Assembly (NCBI GenBank): GCA_039707655.1 | Contig: CM077676.1 | Span: 189,964,936-190,028,935 of the forward strand | DNA length: 64,000 nt | Origin: Elymus sibiricus | Taxonomy: Eukaryota > Streptophyta > Magnoliopsida > Poales > Poaceae | Direction: 5' to 3' | Shown: positions 22,576 through 34,873 of the stretch, piece after piece | How the letters are laid out: each line of letters starts with the position of its first letter | How positions within the stretch are numbered: position 1 is the stretch's first letter | The notes under the pieces: generated by a model | What the model saw: the letters and a program-made list of their open reading frames with translations, nothing else | Database searches by the model: none | What the model was told of the DNA's origin: nothing | Made by a program: the position numbers and the translations under genes

Positions 22576-24698
22576 GTGGCGGTGGTGTCACGTGCTCGTC
22601 TCGGCGTCCGTCGTCGCTACCGCGACGACGTCCGCCTCGACACGCGTAACCCTAAGTTAGACAGGGTGGCGGTGGTGTCACGTGCTCGTCTCGGTGTCCG
22701 TCGTCGCTACCGCGATGACGTCCGCCTCGACTCGCGTAACCCTAAGATAGACAGGGTGGCGGTGTTGTCACGTGCTCGTCTCGGCGTCCGTCGTCGCTAC
22801 CGCGACGACGTCCACCTCGACTCGCTTAACCCTAAGTTAGACAGGGTGGCGGTAGTGTCACGTGCTCGTCTCGGCGTCCGTCGTCGCTACCGCGACGACG
22901 TCCGCCTCGACTCGTGTAACGCTAAGATAGACAGGGTGGCGGTGGTGTCACGTGCTCGTCTCGGCGTCCGTCGTCGCTACCGCGATGACGTTCGCCTCGA
23001 CTCGCGTAACGCTAAGATAGACAGGGTGGCGGTGGTGTCACGTGCTCGTCTCGACGTCCGTCGTCGCTACCGCGACGACGTCCGCCTCGACTCGCGTGAC
23101 CCTAAAACAGGGTGGCAGCGGTGCCACGTGCTCGTCTCGGCATCCGTCGTCGCTACCGCGAAGACGTCTGCTTCGACTCGCGTAACCCTAAGTTAGCCAG
23201 GGTGGCAGTGGTGTCACGTGCTCGTCTCGGCGTCCGTCGTCGCTACCGCGACGACGTCCGCCTCGACTCGTTTAACCCTAAGTTAGACAGGTTGGCGGTG
23301 CTGTCACGTGCTCGTCTCGGCGTCCGTCGTCGCTACCGCGACGACGTCCGCCTCGACTCGCGTAACGCTAAGATAGACAGGGTGGCGGTGGTGTCACGTG
23401 CTCGTCTCGGCGTCCGTCGTCGCTACCGCGATGACGTTCGCCTCGACTTCCGTAACGCTAAGATAGACAGGGTGGCGGTGGTGTCACGTGCTCATCTCGG
23501 CGTCCGTCGTCGCTACCGCGACGACGTCCGCCTCGACTCGCGTGACCCTAAGACAGGGTGGCAGCGGTGCCACGTGCTCGTCTCGGCATCCGTCGTTGCT
23601 ACCGCGAAGACGTCCGCCTCGACTCGCGTCACCCTAAGTTAGACAGGGTGGAAGTGGTGTCACGTGCTCGTCTCGACGTCCACCTCGACTTGCGTAACCC
23701 TAAGTTAGACAGGGTGGCGGTGGTGTCACGTGCTCGTCTCGGCGTCCGTCGTCGCTACCGCGACGACGTCCGCCTCGACTCGCGTAACCCTAAGTTAGAC
23801 AGGGTGGCGGTGGTGTCACGTGCTCGTCTCGGCGTCCGTCGTCGCTACCGCGACGACGTCCGCCTCGACACGCGTAACCCTAAGTTAGACAGGGTGGCGG
23901 TGGTGTCACGTGCTCGTCTCGGCGTCCGTCGTCGCTACCGCGACGACGTCCGCCTTGACACGCGTAACCCTAAGTTAGACAGGGTGGCGGTGGTGTCACG
24001 TGCTCGTCTCGGCGTCCGTCGTCGCTACCGCGACGACGTCCGCCTCGACTCGCGTAACCCTAAGATAGCCAGGGTGGCGGTGGTGTCACGTGCTCCTCTC
24101 GGCGTCCGTCGTCGCTACCGCGACGACGTCCGCCTCGACTCGCGTAACCCTAAGATAGCCAGGGTGGCCGTGGTGTCACGTGCTCGTCTCGGCGTCCGTC
24201 GTCGCTACCGCGACGACGTCCGCCTCGACACGCGTAACCCTAAGATAGACAGGGTGGCGGTGTTGTCACGTGCTCGTCTCGGCGTCCGTCGTCGCTACCG
24301 CGACGATGTCCACCTCGACTCGCTTAACCCTAAGGTAGACAGGGTCACGGTGGTGTCACGTGCTCGTCTCGGCGTCCGTCGTCGCTACCGCGACGACGTC
24401 CGCCTCGACTCGTGTAACGCTAAGATAGACAGGGTGGCGGTGGTGTCACGTGCTTGTCTCGGCGTCCGTCGTTGCTACCGCGACGACGTTCGCCTCGACT
24501 CGCGTAACGCTAAGATAGACAGGGTGGCGGTGGTGTCACGTGCTCGTCTCGGCGTCCGTCGTCGCTACCGCGACGACGTCCGCCTCGACTCGCGTGACCC
24601 TAAGACAGGGTGGTAACGGTGCCACGTGCTCGTCTCGGCATCTGTCGCCACTACCGCGAAGACGTCCGCCTCGACTCGCATAACCAAAGTTAGACAGG
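22576..24698 (+). repeat. HOR-2 unit, 24 monomers (2123 bp)
   Basis: Retains the AAGGTAGACAGGGTCACGG monomer pair. Its last 86-bp copy is more diverged, with GGTAACGG and CATCTGTCGCCACTACC near 24612-24656 where the other units read GGCAACGG and CATCCGTCGTCGCTACC. Confidence 0.9.
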
Positions 24699-25680
24699 GT
24701 GGCGGTGGTGTCACGTGCTCGTCTCGGCGTCCGTCGTCGCTACCGCGACGACGTCCGCCTCGACACGCGTAACCCTAAGTTAGACAGGGTGGCGGTGGTG
24801 TCACGTGCTCGTCTCGGTGTCCGTCGTCGCTACCGCGACGACGTCCGCCTCGACTCGCGTAACCCTAAGATAGACAGGGTGGCGGTGTTGTCACGTGCTC
24901 GTCTCGGCGTCCGTCGTCGCTACCGCGACGACGTCCACCTCGACTCGCTTAACCCTAAGTTAGACAGGGTGGCGGTATTGTCACGTGCTCGTCTCGGCGT
25001 CCGTCGTCGCTACCGCGACGACGTCCGCCTCGACTCGTGTAACGCTAAGATAGACAGGGTGGCGGTGGTGTCACGTGCTCGTCTCGGCGTCCGTCGTCGC
25101 TACCGCGATGACGTTCGCCTCGACTCGCGTAACGCTAAGATAGACAGGGTGGCGGTGGTGTCACGTGCTCGTCTCGACGTCCGTCGTCGCTACCGCGACG
25201 ACGTCCGCCTCGACTCGCGTGACCCTAAAACAGGGTGGCAGCGGTGCCACGTGCTCGTCTCGGCATCCGTCGTCGCTACCGCGAAGACGTCTGCTTCGAC
25301 TCGCGTAACCCTAAGTTAGCCAGGGTGGCAGTGGTGTCACGTGCTCGTCTCGGCGTCCGTCGTCGCTACCGCGACGACGTCCGCCTCGACTCGTTTAACC
25401 CTAAGTTAGACAGGTTGGCGGTGCTGTCACGTGCTCGTCTCGGCGTCCGTCGTCGCTACCGCGACGACGTCCGCCTCGACTCGCGTAACGCTAAGATAGA
25501 CAGGGTGGCGGTGGTGTCACGTGCTCGTCTCGGCGTCCGTCGTCGCTACCGCGATGACGTTCGCCTCGACTTCCGTAACGCTAAGATAGACAGGGTGGCG
25601 GTGGTGTCACGTGCTCATCTCGGCGTCCGTCGTCGCTACCGCGACGACGTCCGCCTCGACTCGCGTGACCCTTAGACAGG
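24699..25680 (+). repeat. HOR-2 partial unit (982 bp)
   Basis: Matches 20633-21614 and 22576-23557, each 982 bp to the GTCGTTGCTACC-containing copy. After 25681 the order switches to that of HOR-3. The last 86-bp junction reads GACCCTTAGACAGGG instead of GACCCTAAGACAGGG. Confidence 0.88.
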
Positions 25681-28321
25681 GTGGCAGCGGTGCCACGTGC
25701 TCGTCTCGGCATCCGTCGTTGCTACCGCGAAGACGTCCGCCTCGACTCGCGTCACCCTAAGTTAGACAGGGTGGAAGTGGTGTCACGTGCTCGTCTCGAC
25801 GTCCGCCTCGACACGCGTAACCCTAAGTTAGACAGGGTGGCGGTGGTGTCACGTGCTCGTCTCGGCGTCCGTCGTCGCTACCGCGACGACGTCCGCCTCG
25901 ACTCGCGTAACCCTAAGTTAGACAGGGTGGCGGTGGTGTCACGTGATCGTCTCGGCGTCCGTCGTCACTACCGCGACGACGTCCGTCTCGACACGCGTAA
26001 CCCTAAGTGAGACAGGGTGGCGGTGGTGTCACGTGCTCGTCTCGGCGTCCATCATCGCTACCGCGACGACGTCCGCCTCGACTCGCGTAACCCTAAGATA
26101 GACAGGGTGGCGGTGGTCTCACGTGCTCTTTCTCGGCGTCCGTCATCACTACCGCGACGACGTCCGCCTCGACTCGCGTAACCCTAAGATAGCCAAGGTG
26201 GCAGTGGTGTCACGTGCTCGTCTGGGCGTCCGTCTTCGCTACCGCGACGACGTCTGCCTCGACTCGCGTAACCCTAAGTTAGCCAAGGTGGCAGTGGTGT
26301 CACGTGCTCATCTCGACGTCCGTCGTCGCTACTGCGACGACGTCCGCCTCGACTCGCGTAACCCTAAGATAGACAGGGTGCCAGTGGTGTCACGTGCTCA
26401 TCTCGGCGTCTGTCGTCGCTACCACGACGACGTCCGCCTCGACTCGCGTAACGCTAAGATAGACAGGGTGGCGGTGGTGTCACGTGCTCATCTCGGCGTC
26501 CGTCGTCGCTACCGCGACGACGTTCGCCTCGACTCGCGTAACACTAAGATAGACAGGGTGGCGGTGGTGTCACGTGCTCATCTCGGCGTCCGTCGTTGCT
26601 ACCGCGACGACGTCCGCCTCGACTCGCATGACCCTAAGACAGGGTGGCAGCGGTGCCACGTGCTCGTCTCGGCATCCGTCGTCGCTACTGCGAAGACGTC
26701 CGCCTCGACTCGCGTAACCCTAAGTTAGACAGGGTGGCAACGTTGTCATCTGCTCGTCTCGGCATCGGTCGTCGCTACCACGATGAAGTCCGTCTCGACT
26801 CGCGTAACCCTAAGATAGACAGGGTGGCAGTGGTGCCACGTGCTCGTCTCGGCATCCGTCGTCGCTACCGCGACGATGTCCGTCTCGACTCGCTTAACCC
26901 TAAGTTAGACAGGGTGGCGGTGGTGTCACGTGCTCGTCTCGGCGTCCGTCGTCGCTACTGCGATGATAGCCGCCTCGACTCGCGTAACCCTAAGATAGAC
27001 AGGGTGGCCGTGGTGCCACGTGCTCGTCACGGCGTCCGTCGTCGCTACCGCGACGACGTCCGCCTCGACTCGCGTAACCCTAAGATAGGCAGGGTGGCAG
27101 TGGTGTCACGTGCTCGTCACGGCGTCCGTCGTCGCTACCGCGACGACGTCCGCCTCGACTCGCGTAGCCCTAAGTTAGACAGGGTGGCAGTGGTGTCACG
27201 TGCTCGTCTCGGCGTCCGTAGTCGCTACCGCGACGACGACCGCCTCGACTCGCGTAACCCTAAGACAGCGTGGCAGTGGTGTCACATGCTCGTCTCGGCG
27301 TCCGTCATCGCTACCGCGACGACGTCCGCCTATACTCGCGTAGCCCTAAGTTAGGCTGGGTGGCAGTGGTGTCACGTGCTCGTCTCGGCATCCGTCGTCG
27401 CTACCGCGAAGACGTCCGCCTCGACTCGCGTCACCCTAAGTTAGACAGGGTGGCAGTGGTGTCACGTGCACCTCTCGACGTCCGCCTCGACTCGCGTAAC
27501 CCTAAGTTAGACAGGGTGGCGGTGGTGTCACGTGCTCGTATTGGCGTCCGTCGTCGCTACTGCGACGACGTCCGCTTCGACTCGCTTAACCCTAAGTTAG
27601 ACAGGGTGGCGGTGGTGTCACGTGCTCGTCTCGGCGTCCGTCGTCGCTACCGCGACGACGTCCGCCTCGACTCGCGTAACCCTAAGTTAGACAGGGTGGC
27701 AGTGGTGTCACGTTCTCGTCTTGGCGTCCGTCGTCGCTACCGCGACGACGTCCGCCTCGACTCGCATAACCCAAAGACAGGGTGGCAGTGGTGTCACGTG
27801 CTCGTCTCGGCGTCCGTCGTCGCTACCGCGACGACGTCCGCCTCGACTCGCGTAACCCTAAGTTAGACAGGGTGGCAGTAGTGTCACGTGCTCGTCTCGG
27901 CGTCCGTCGTCGCTACCGCGACAATGTCCGCCTAGACTCGCGTAGCCCTAAGTTAGACTGGGTGGCAGTGGTGTCACGTGCTCGTCTCGGCGTCCGTCGT
28001 CGCTACCGCGACGATGTCCGCCTAGACTCGCGTAACCCTAAGTTAGCCAGGGTGGCAGTGGTGTCACGTGCTCGTCTCGGCGTCCGTCGTCGCTACCGCG
28101 ACGACGTCCGCCTCGACTCGTTTAACCCTAAATTAGACAGGTTGGCGGTGCTGTCACGTGCTCGTCTCGGCGTCCGTCGTCGCTACCGCGACGACGTCCG
28201 CCTCGACTCGCGTAACGCTAAGATAGACAGGGTGGCGGTGGTGTCACGTGCTCGTCTCGGCGTCCGTCGTCGCTACCGCGATGACGTTCGCCTCGACTTG
28301 CGTAACGCTAAGATAGACTGG
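25681..28321 (+). repeat. HOR-3 unit a (2641 bp)
   Basis: Order R, M, Y, then the GACAGCGTGGCAGTGG-type 86-bp copy at 27270 and another 86-bp copy at 27782. Its R block is 442 bp to the 91-bp marker, against 532 in the next unit and 622 in later ones, steps of exactly one monomer. At its end an 86-bp copy present at the equivalent place before 31495 is missing, so GACTGGGTGGCGGCGG joins two monomers that are normally separated. Confidence 0.85.
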
Positions 28322-31300
28322 GTGGCGGCGGTGCCACGTGATCGTCTCGGCATCCGTCGTTGCTACCGCGAAGACGTCCGCCTCGACTCGCGTCACCCTA
28401 AGTTAGACAGGGTGGAAGTGGTGTCACGTGCTCGTCTCGACGTCCACCTCGACTTGCGTAACCCTAAGTTAGACAGGGTGGCGGTGGTGTCACGTGCTCG
28501 TCTCGGCGTCCGTCGTCGCTACCGCGACGACGTCCGCCTCGACACGCGTAACCCTAAGTTAGACAGGGTGGCGGTGGTGTCACGTGCTCGTCTCGGCGTC
28601 CGTCGTCGCTACCGCGACGACGTTCGCCTCGACTCGCGTAACCCTAAGTTAGACAGGGTGGCGGTGGTGTCACGTGATCGTCTCGGCGTCCGTCGTCGCT
28701 ACCGCGACGACGTCCGTCTCGACATGCGTAACCCTAAGTGAGACAGGGTGGTGGTGGTGTCACGTGCTCGTCTCGGCGTCCATCGTCGCTACCGCGACGA
28801 CGTCCGCCTCGACTCGCGTAACCCTAAGATAGACAGGGTGGCGGTGGTCTCACGTGCTCTTTCTCGGCGTCCGTCATCACTACCGCGACGACGTCCGCCT
28901 CGACTCGCGTAACCCTAAGATAGCCAGGGTGGCAGTGGTGTCACGTGCTCGTCTGGGCGTCCGTCTTCGCTACCGCGACGACGTCTGCCTCGACTCGCGT
29001 AACCCTAAGTTAGCCAAGGTGGCAGTGGTGTCACGTGCTCATCTCGACGTCCGTCGTCGCTACCGCGACGACGTCCGCCTCAACTCGCGTAACCCTAAGA
29101 TAGACAGGGTGCCAGTGGTGTCACGTGCTCGTCTCGGCGTCTGTCGTCGCTACCACGACGACGTCCGCCTCGACTCGCGTAACGCTAAGATAGACAGGGT
29201 GGCGGTGGTGTCACGTGCTCATCTCGGCGTCCGTCGTCGCTACCGCGACGACGTTCGCCTCGACTCGCGTAACACTAAGATAGACAGTGTGGCGGTGGTG
29301 TCACGTGCTCATCTCGGCGTCCGTCGTCGCTACCGCGACGACGTCCGCCTCGACTTGCGTGACCCTAACACAGGGTGGCAGCGGTGCCACGTGCTCGTCT
29401 CGGCATCCGTCGTCGCTACTGCGAAGACGTCCGCCTCGACTCGCGTAACCCTAAGTTAGACAGGGTGGCAACGTTGTCATGTGCTCATCTCGGCATCGGT
29501 CGTCGCTACCACGATGAAGTCCGTCTCGACTCGCGTAACCCTAAGATAGACATGGTGGCAGTGGTGCCACGTGCTCGTCTCGGCATCCGTCGTCGCTACC
29601 GCGACGACGTCCGCCTCGACTCGCGTAACCCTAAGATAGACAGGGTGGCGGTGGTGTCACGTGCTCATCTCGGCGTCCGTCGTCGCTACCGCGACGACGT
29701 TCGCCTCGACTCGCGTAACACTAAGATAGACAGGGTGGCGGTGGTGTCACGTGCTCATCTCGGCGTCCGTCGTCGCTACCGCGACGACGTCCGCCTCGAC
29801 TCGCATGACCCTAAGACAGGGTGGCAGCGGTGCCACGTGCTCGTCTCGGCATCCGTCGTCGCTACTGCGAAGACGTCCGCCTCGACTCGCGTAACCCTAA
29901 GTTAGACAGGGTGGCAACGTTGTCATGTGCTCGTCTCGGCATCGGTCGTCGCTACCACGATGAAGTCCGTCTCGACTCGCGTAACCCTAAGATAGACAGG
30001 GTGGTAGTGGTGCCACGTGCTCGTCTCGGCATCCGTCGTCGCTACCGCGACGATGTCCGTCTCGACTCGCTTAACCCTAAGTTAGACAGGGTGGCGGTGG
30101 TGTCACTTGCTCGTCTCGGCGTCCGTCGTCGCTACCGCGACGATGGCCGCCTCGACTCACGTAACCCTAAGATAGACAGGGTGGCCGTGGTGCCACGTGC
30201 TCGTCACGGCGTCCGTCGTCGCTACCGCGACAACGTCCGCCTCGACTCGCGTAACCCTAAGATAGGCAGGGTGGCAGTGGTGTCACGTGGTCGTCACGGC
30301 GTCCGTCGTCGCTACCGCGACGACGTCCGCCTCGACTCGCGTAGCCCTAAGTTAGACAGGGTGGCAGTGGTGTCACGTGCTCGTCTCGGCGTCCGTAGTC
30401 GCTACCGCGACGACGACCGCCTCGACTCGCGTAACCCTAAGACAGCGTGGCAGTGGTGTCACATGCTCGTCTCGGCGTCCGTCATCGCTACCGCGACGAC
30501 GTCCGCCTATACTCGCGTCACCCTAAGTTAGACAGGGTGGCAGTGGTGTCACGTGCTCCTCTTGACGTCCGCCTCGACTCGCGTAACCCTAAGTTAGACA
30601 GGGTGGCGGTGGTGTCACGTGCTCGTATTGGCGTCCGTCGTCGCTACTGCGACGACGTCCGCTTCGACTCGCTTAACCCTAAGTTAGACAGGGTGGCGGT
30701 GGTGTCACGTGCTCGTCTCGGCGTCCGTCGTCGCTACCGCGACGACGTCCGCCTCGACTCGCGTAACCCTAAGTTAGACAGGGTGGCCGTGGTGTCACGT
30801 TCTCGTCTTGGCGTCCGTCGTCGCTACCGCGACGACGTCCGCCTCGACTCGCATAACCCAAAGACAGGGTGGCAGTGGTGTCACGTGCTCGTCTCGGCGT
30901 CCGTCGTCGCTACCGCGACGACGTCCGCCTCGACTCGCGTAACCCTAAGTTAGACAGGGTGGCAGTGGTGTCACGTGCTCGTCTCGGCGTCCGTCGTCGC
31001 TACCGCGACGATGTCCGCCTAGACTCGCGTAGCCCTAAGTTAGACTGGGTGGCAGTGGTGTCACGTGCTCGTCTCGGCGTCCGTCGTCGCTACCGCGACG
31101 ATGTCCGCCTAGACTCGCGTAACCCTAAGTTAGCCAGGGTGGCAGTGGTGTCACGTGCTCGTCTCGGCGTCCGTCGTCGCTACCGCGACGACGTCCGCCT
31201 CGACTCGTTTAACCCTAAGTTAGACAGGTTGGCGGTGCTGTCACGTGCTCGTCTCGGCGTCCGTCGTCGCTACCGCGACGACGTCCGCCTCGACTCGCGT

Positions 31301-31494
31301 AACGCTAAGATAGACAGGGTGGCGGTGGTGTCACGTGCTCGTCTCGGCGTCCGTCGTCGCTACCGCGATGAGGTTCGCCTCGACTTGCGTAACGCTAAGA
31401 TAGACAGGGTGGCGGTGGTGTCACGTGCTCATCTCGGCGTCCGTCGTCGCTACCGCGACGACGTCCGCCTCGACTCGCGTGACCCTAAGACAGG
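28322..31494 (+). repeat. HOR-3 unit b (3173 bp)
   Basis: Order R, M, Y, Y, then copies equivalent to 27270 (at 30447) and 27782 (at 30869). The two Y starts, 29375 and 29821, are 446 bp apart, four 90-bp monomers plus one 86-bp, a local duplication. Compared with unit a, one monomer is missing after 30447 (the spacing falls from 512 to 422 bp). Confidence 0.85.
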
Positions 31495-32637
31495 GTGGCA
31501 GCGGTGCCACGTGCTCGTCTCGGCATCCGTCGTTGCTACCGCGAAGACGTCCGCCTCGACTCGCGTCACCCTAAGTTAGACAGGGTGGAAGTGGTGTCAC
31601 GTGCTCGTCTCGACGTCCACCTCGACTTGCGTAACCCTAAGTTAGACAGGGTGGCGGTGGTGTCACGTGCTCGTCTCGGCGTCCGTCGTCGCTACCGCGA
31701 CGACGTCCGCCTCGACTCGCGTAACCCTAAGTTAGACAGGGTGGCGGTGGTGTCACGTGCTCGTCTCGGCGTCCGTCGTCGCTACCGCGACGACGTCCGC
31801 CTCGACACGCGTAACCCTAAGTTAGACAGGGTGGCGGTGGTGTCACGTGCTCGTCTCGGCGTCCGTCGTCGCTACCGCGACGACGTCCGCCTCGACTCGC
31901 GTAACCCTAAGTTAGACAGGGTGGCGGTGGTGTCACGTGATCGTCTCGGCGTCCGTCGTCGCTACCGCGACGACATCCGTCTCGACATGCGTAACCCTAA
32001 GTGAGACAGGGTGGTGGTGGTGTCACGTGCTCGTCTCGGCGTCCATCGTCGCTACCGCGACGACGTCCGCCTCGACTCGCGTAACCCTAAGATAGACAGG
32101 GTGGCGGTGGTCTCACGTGCTCTTTCTCGGCGTCCGTCATCACTACCGCTACGACGTCCGCCTCGACTCGCGTAACCCTAAGATAGCAAGGGTGGCAGTG
32201 GTGTCACGTGCTCGTCTGGGCGTCCGTCTTCGCTACCGCGACGACGTCTGCCTCGACTCGCGTAACCCTAAGTTAGCCAAGGTGGCAGTGGTGTCACGTG
32301 CTCATCTCGACGTCCGTCGTCGCTACCGCGACGACGTCCGCCTCAACTCGCGTAACCCTAAGATAGACAGGGTGCCAGTGGTGTCACGTGCTCGTCTCGG
32401 CGTCTGTCGTCGCTACCACGACGACGTCCGCCTCGACTCGCGTAACGCTAAGATAGACAGGGTGGCGGTGGTGTCACGTGCTCATCTCGGCGTCCGTCGT
32501 CGCTACCGCGATGACGTTCGCCTCGACTCGCGTAACACTAAGATAGACAGGGTGGCGGTGGTGTCACGTGCTCATCTCGGCGTCCGTCGTCGCTACTGCG
32601 ACGACGTCCGCCTCGACTCGCGTGACCCTAAGACAGG
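31495..32637 (+). repeat. 1143-bp tandem duplication, copy 1
   Basis: Thirteen monomers: ten of 90 bp, one 91, one 86 and one 66 (900+91+86+66). It is followed at once by a second copy with the same spacing. The R part is nearly identical to 317-938, about 31 kb away. A private AGATAGCAAGGG occurs near 32183. Confidence 0.9.
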
Positions 32638-33780
32638 GTGGCAGCGGTGCCACGTGCTCGTCTCGGCATCCGTCGTTGCTACCGCGAAGAAGTCCGCCTC
32701 GACTCGCGTCACCCTAAGTTAGACAGGGTGGAAGTGGTGTCACGTGCTCGTCTCGACGTCCACCTCGACTTGCGTAACCCTAAGTTAGACAGGGTGGCGG
32801 TGGTGTCACGTGCTCGTCTCGGTGTCCGTCGTCGCTACCGCGACGACGTCCGCCTCGACTCGCGTAACCCTAAGTTAGACAGGGTGGCGGTGGTGTCACG
32901 TGCTCGTCTCGGCGTCCGTCGTCGCTACCGCGACGACGTCCGCCTCGACACGCGTAACCCTAAGTTAGACAGGGTGGCGGTGGTGTCACGTGCTCGTCTC
33001 GGCATCCGTCGTCGCTACCGCGACGACGTCCGCCTCGACTCGCGTAACCCTAAGTTAGACAGGGTGGCGGTGGTGTCACGTGATCGTCTCAGCGTCCGTC
33101 GTCGCTACCGCGACGACGTCCGTCTCGACATGCGTAACCCTAAGTGAGACAGGGTGGTGGTGGTGTCACGTGCTCGTCTCGGCGTCCATCGTCGCTACCG
33201 CGACGACGTCCGCCTCGACTCGCGTAACCCTAAGATAGACAGGGTGGCGGTGGTCTCACGTGCTCTTTCTCGGCGTCCGTCATCACTACCGCGACGACGT
33301 CCGCCTCGACTCGCGTAACCCTAAGATAGCCAGGGTGGCAGTGGTGTCACGTGCTCGTCTGGGCGTCCGTCTTCGCTACCGCGACGACGTCTGCCTCGAC
33401 TCGCGTAACCCTAAGTTAGCCAAGGTGGCAGTGGTGTCACGTGCTCATCTCGACGTCCGTCGTCGCTACCGCGACGACGTCCGCCTCAACTCGCGTAACC
33501 CTAAGATAGACAGGGTGCCAGTGGTGTCACGTGCTCGTCTCGGCGTCTGTCGTCGCTACCACGACGACGTCCGCCTCGACTCGCGTAACGCTAAGATAGA
33601 CAGGGTGGCGGTGGTGTCACGTGCTCATCTCGGCGTCCGTCGTCGCTACCGCGACGACGTTCGCCTCGACTCGCGTAACACTAAGATAGACAGGGTGGCG
33701 GTGGTGTCACGCGCTCATCTCGGCGTCCGTCGTCGCTACCGCGACGACGTCCGCCTCGACTCGCGTGACCCTAACACAGG
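32638..33780 (+). repeat. 1143-bp tandem duplication, copy 2
   Basis: Marker distances equal those of the preceding copy: 622 bp to the 91-bp monomer and 521 bp to the next 86-bp junction. Differences are few, e.g. GCGAAGAAGTCC near 32685 and GATCGTCTCAGCG near 33083. Confidence 0.9.
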
Positions 33781-34066
33781 GTGGCAGCGGTGCCACGTGC
33801 TCGTCTCGGCATCCGTCGTCGCTACTGCGAAGACGTCCGCCTCGACTCGCGTAACCCTAAGTTAGACAGGGTGGCAACGTTGTCATGTGCTCATCTCGGC
33901 ATCGGTCGTCGCTACCACGATGAAGTCCGTCTCGACTCGCGTAACCCTAAGATAGACAGGGTGGCAGTGGTGCCACGTGCTCGTCTCGGCATCCGTCGTC
34001 GCTACCGCGACGACGTCCGCCTCGACTCGCGTAACCCTAAGATAGACAGGGTGGCGGTGGTCTCAC
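33260..34066 (+). repeat. 807-bp tandem duplication, copy 1
   Basis: The distance between 91-bp markers 33260 and 34067 is 807 bp (nine monomers: seven of 90 bp, one 91, one 86). It overlaps the end of the 1143-bp duplication, so the two events were successive. Contains block M and a short Y block of 286 bp. Confidence 0.85.
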
Positions 34067-34873
34067 GTGCTCTTTCTCGGCGTCCGTCATCACTACCGCG
34101 ACGACGTCCGCCTCGACTCGCGTAACCCTAAGATAGCCAGGGTGGCAGTGGTGTCACATGCTCGTCTGGGCGTCCGTCTTCGCTACCGCGACGACGTCTG
34201 CCTCGACTCGCGTAACCCTAAGTTAGCCAAGGTGGCAGTGGTGTCACGTGCTCATCTCGACGTCCGTCGTCGCTACCGCGACGACGTCCGCCTCGACTCG
34301 CGTAACCCTAAGATAGACAGGGTGCCAGTGGTGTCACGTGCTCGTCTCGGCGTCTGTCGTCGCTACCACGACGACGTCTGCCTCGACTCGCGTAACGCTA
34401 ATATAGACAGGGTGGCGGTGGTGTCACGTGCTCATCTCGGCGTCCGTCGTCGCTACCGCGACGACGTTCGCCTCGACTCGCGTAACACTAAGATAGACAG
34501 GGTGGCGGTGGTGTCACGTGCTCATCTCGGCGTCCGTCGTCGCTACCGTGACGACGTCCGCCTCGACTCGCGTGACCCTAACACAGGGTGGCAGCGGTGC
34601 CACGTGCTCGTCTCGGCATCCGTCGTCGCTACTGCAAAGACGTCCGCCTCGACTCGCGTAACCCTAAGTTAGACAGGGTGGCAACGTTGTCATGTGCTCA
34701 TCTCTGCATCGGTCGTCGCTACCACGATGAAGTCCGTCTCGACTCGCGTAACCCTAAGATAGACAGGGTGGCAGTGGTGCCACGTGCTCGTCTCGGCATC
34801 CGTCGTCGCTACCGCGACGATGTCCGTCTCGACTCGCTTAACCCTAAGTTAGACAGGGTGGCGGTGGTGTCAC
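34067..34873 (+). repeat. 807-bp tandem duplication, copy 2 and transition
   Basis: The markers 34067 and 34588 are each 807 bp downstream of their counterparts. After the Y start the text follows the long Y block seen at 26644 and 29821 (GACTCGCTTAACCC next), so the copy blends back into the ancestral order. Private changes include AACGCTAATATAGAC near 34397 and CTCTGCATCGG near 34703. Confidence 0.75.

Larger units (their letters stand above)
20131..25680 (+). repeat. HOR-2 array: 22- and 24-monomer repeat (1943/2123 bp)
   Basis: CATAACCAAAG-marked starts at 20633, 22576 and 24699 give periods of 1943 and 2123 bp, which differ by exactly two 90-bp monomers. 1943 bp closes as seventeen 90-bp, one 89-bp, three 86-bp and one 66-bp monomers. 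Units look nearly identical over long stretches, suggesting very recent duplication. Its CTTGTCTCGACG and GTCGTTGCTACC copies tie it to HOR-3. Confidence 0.92.
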
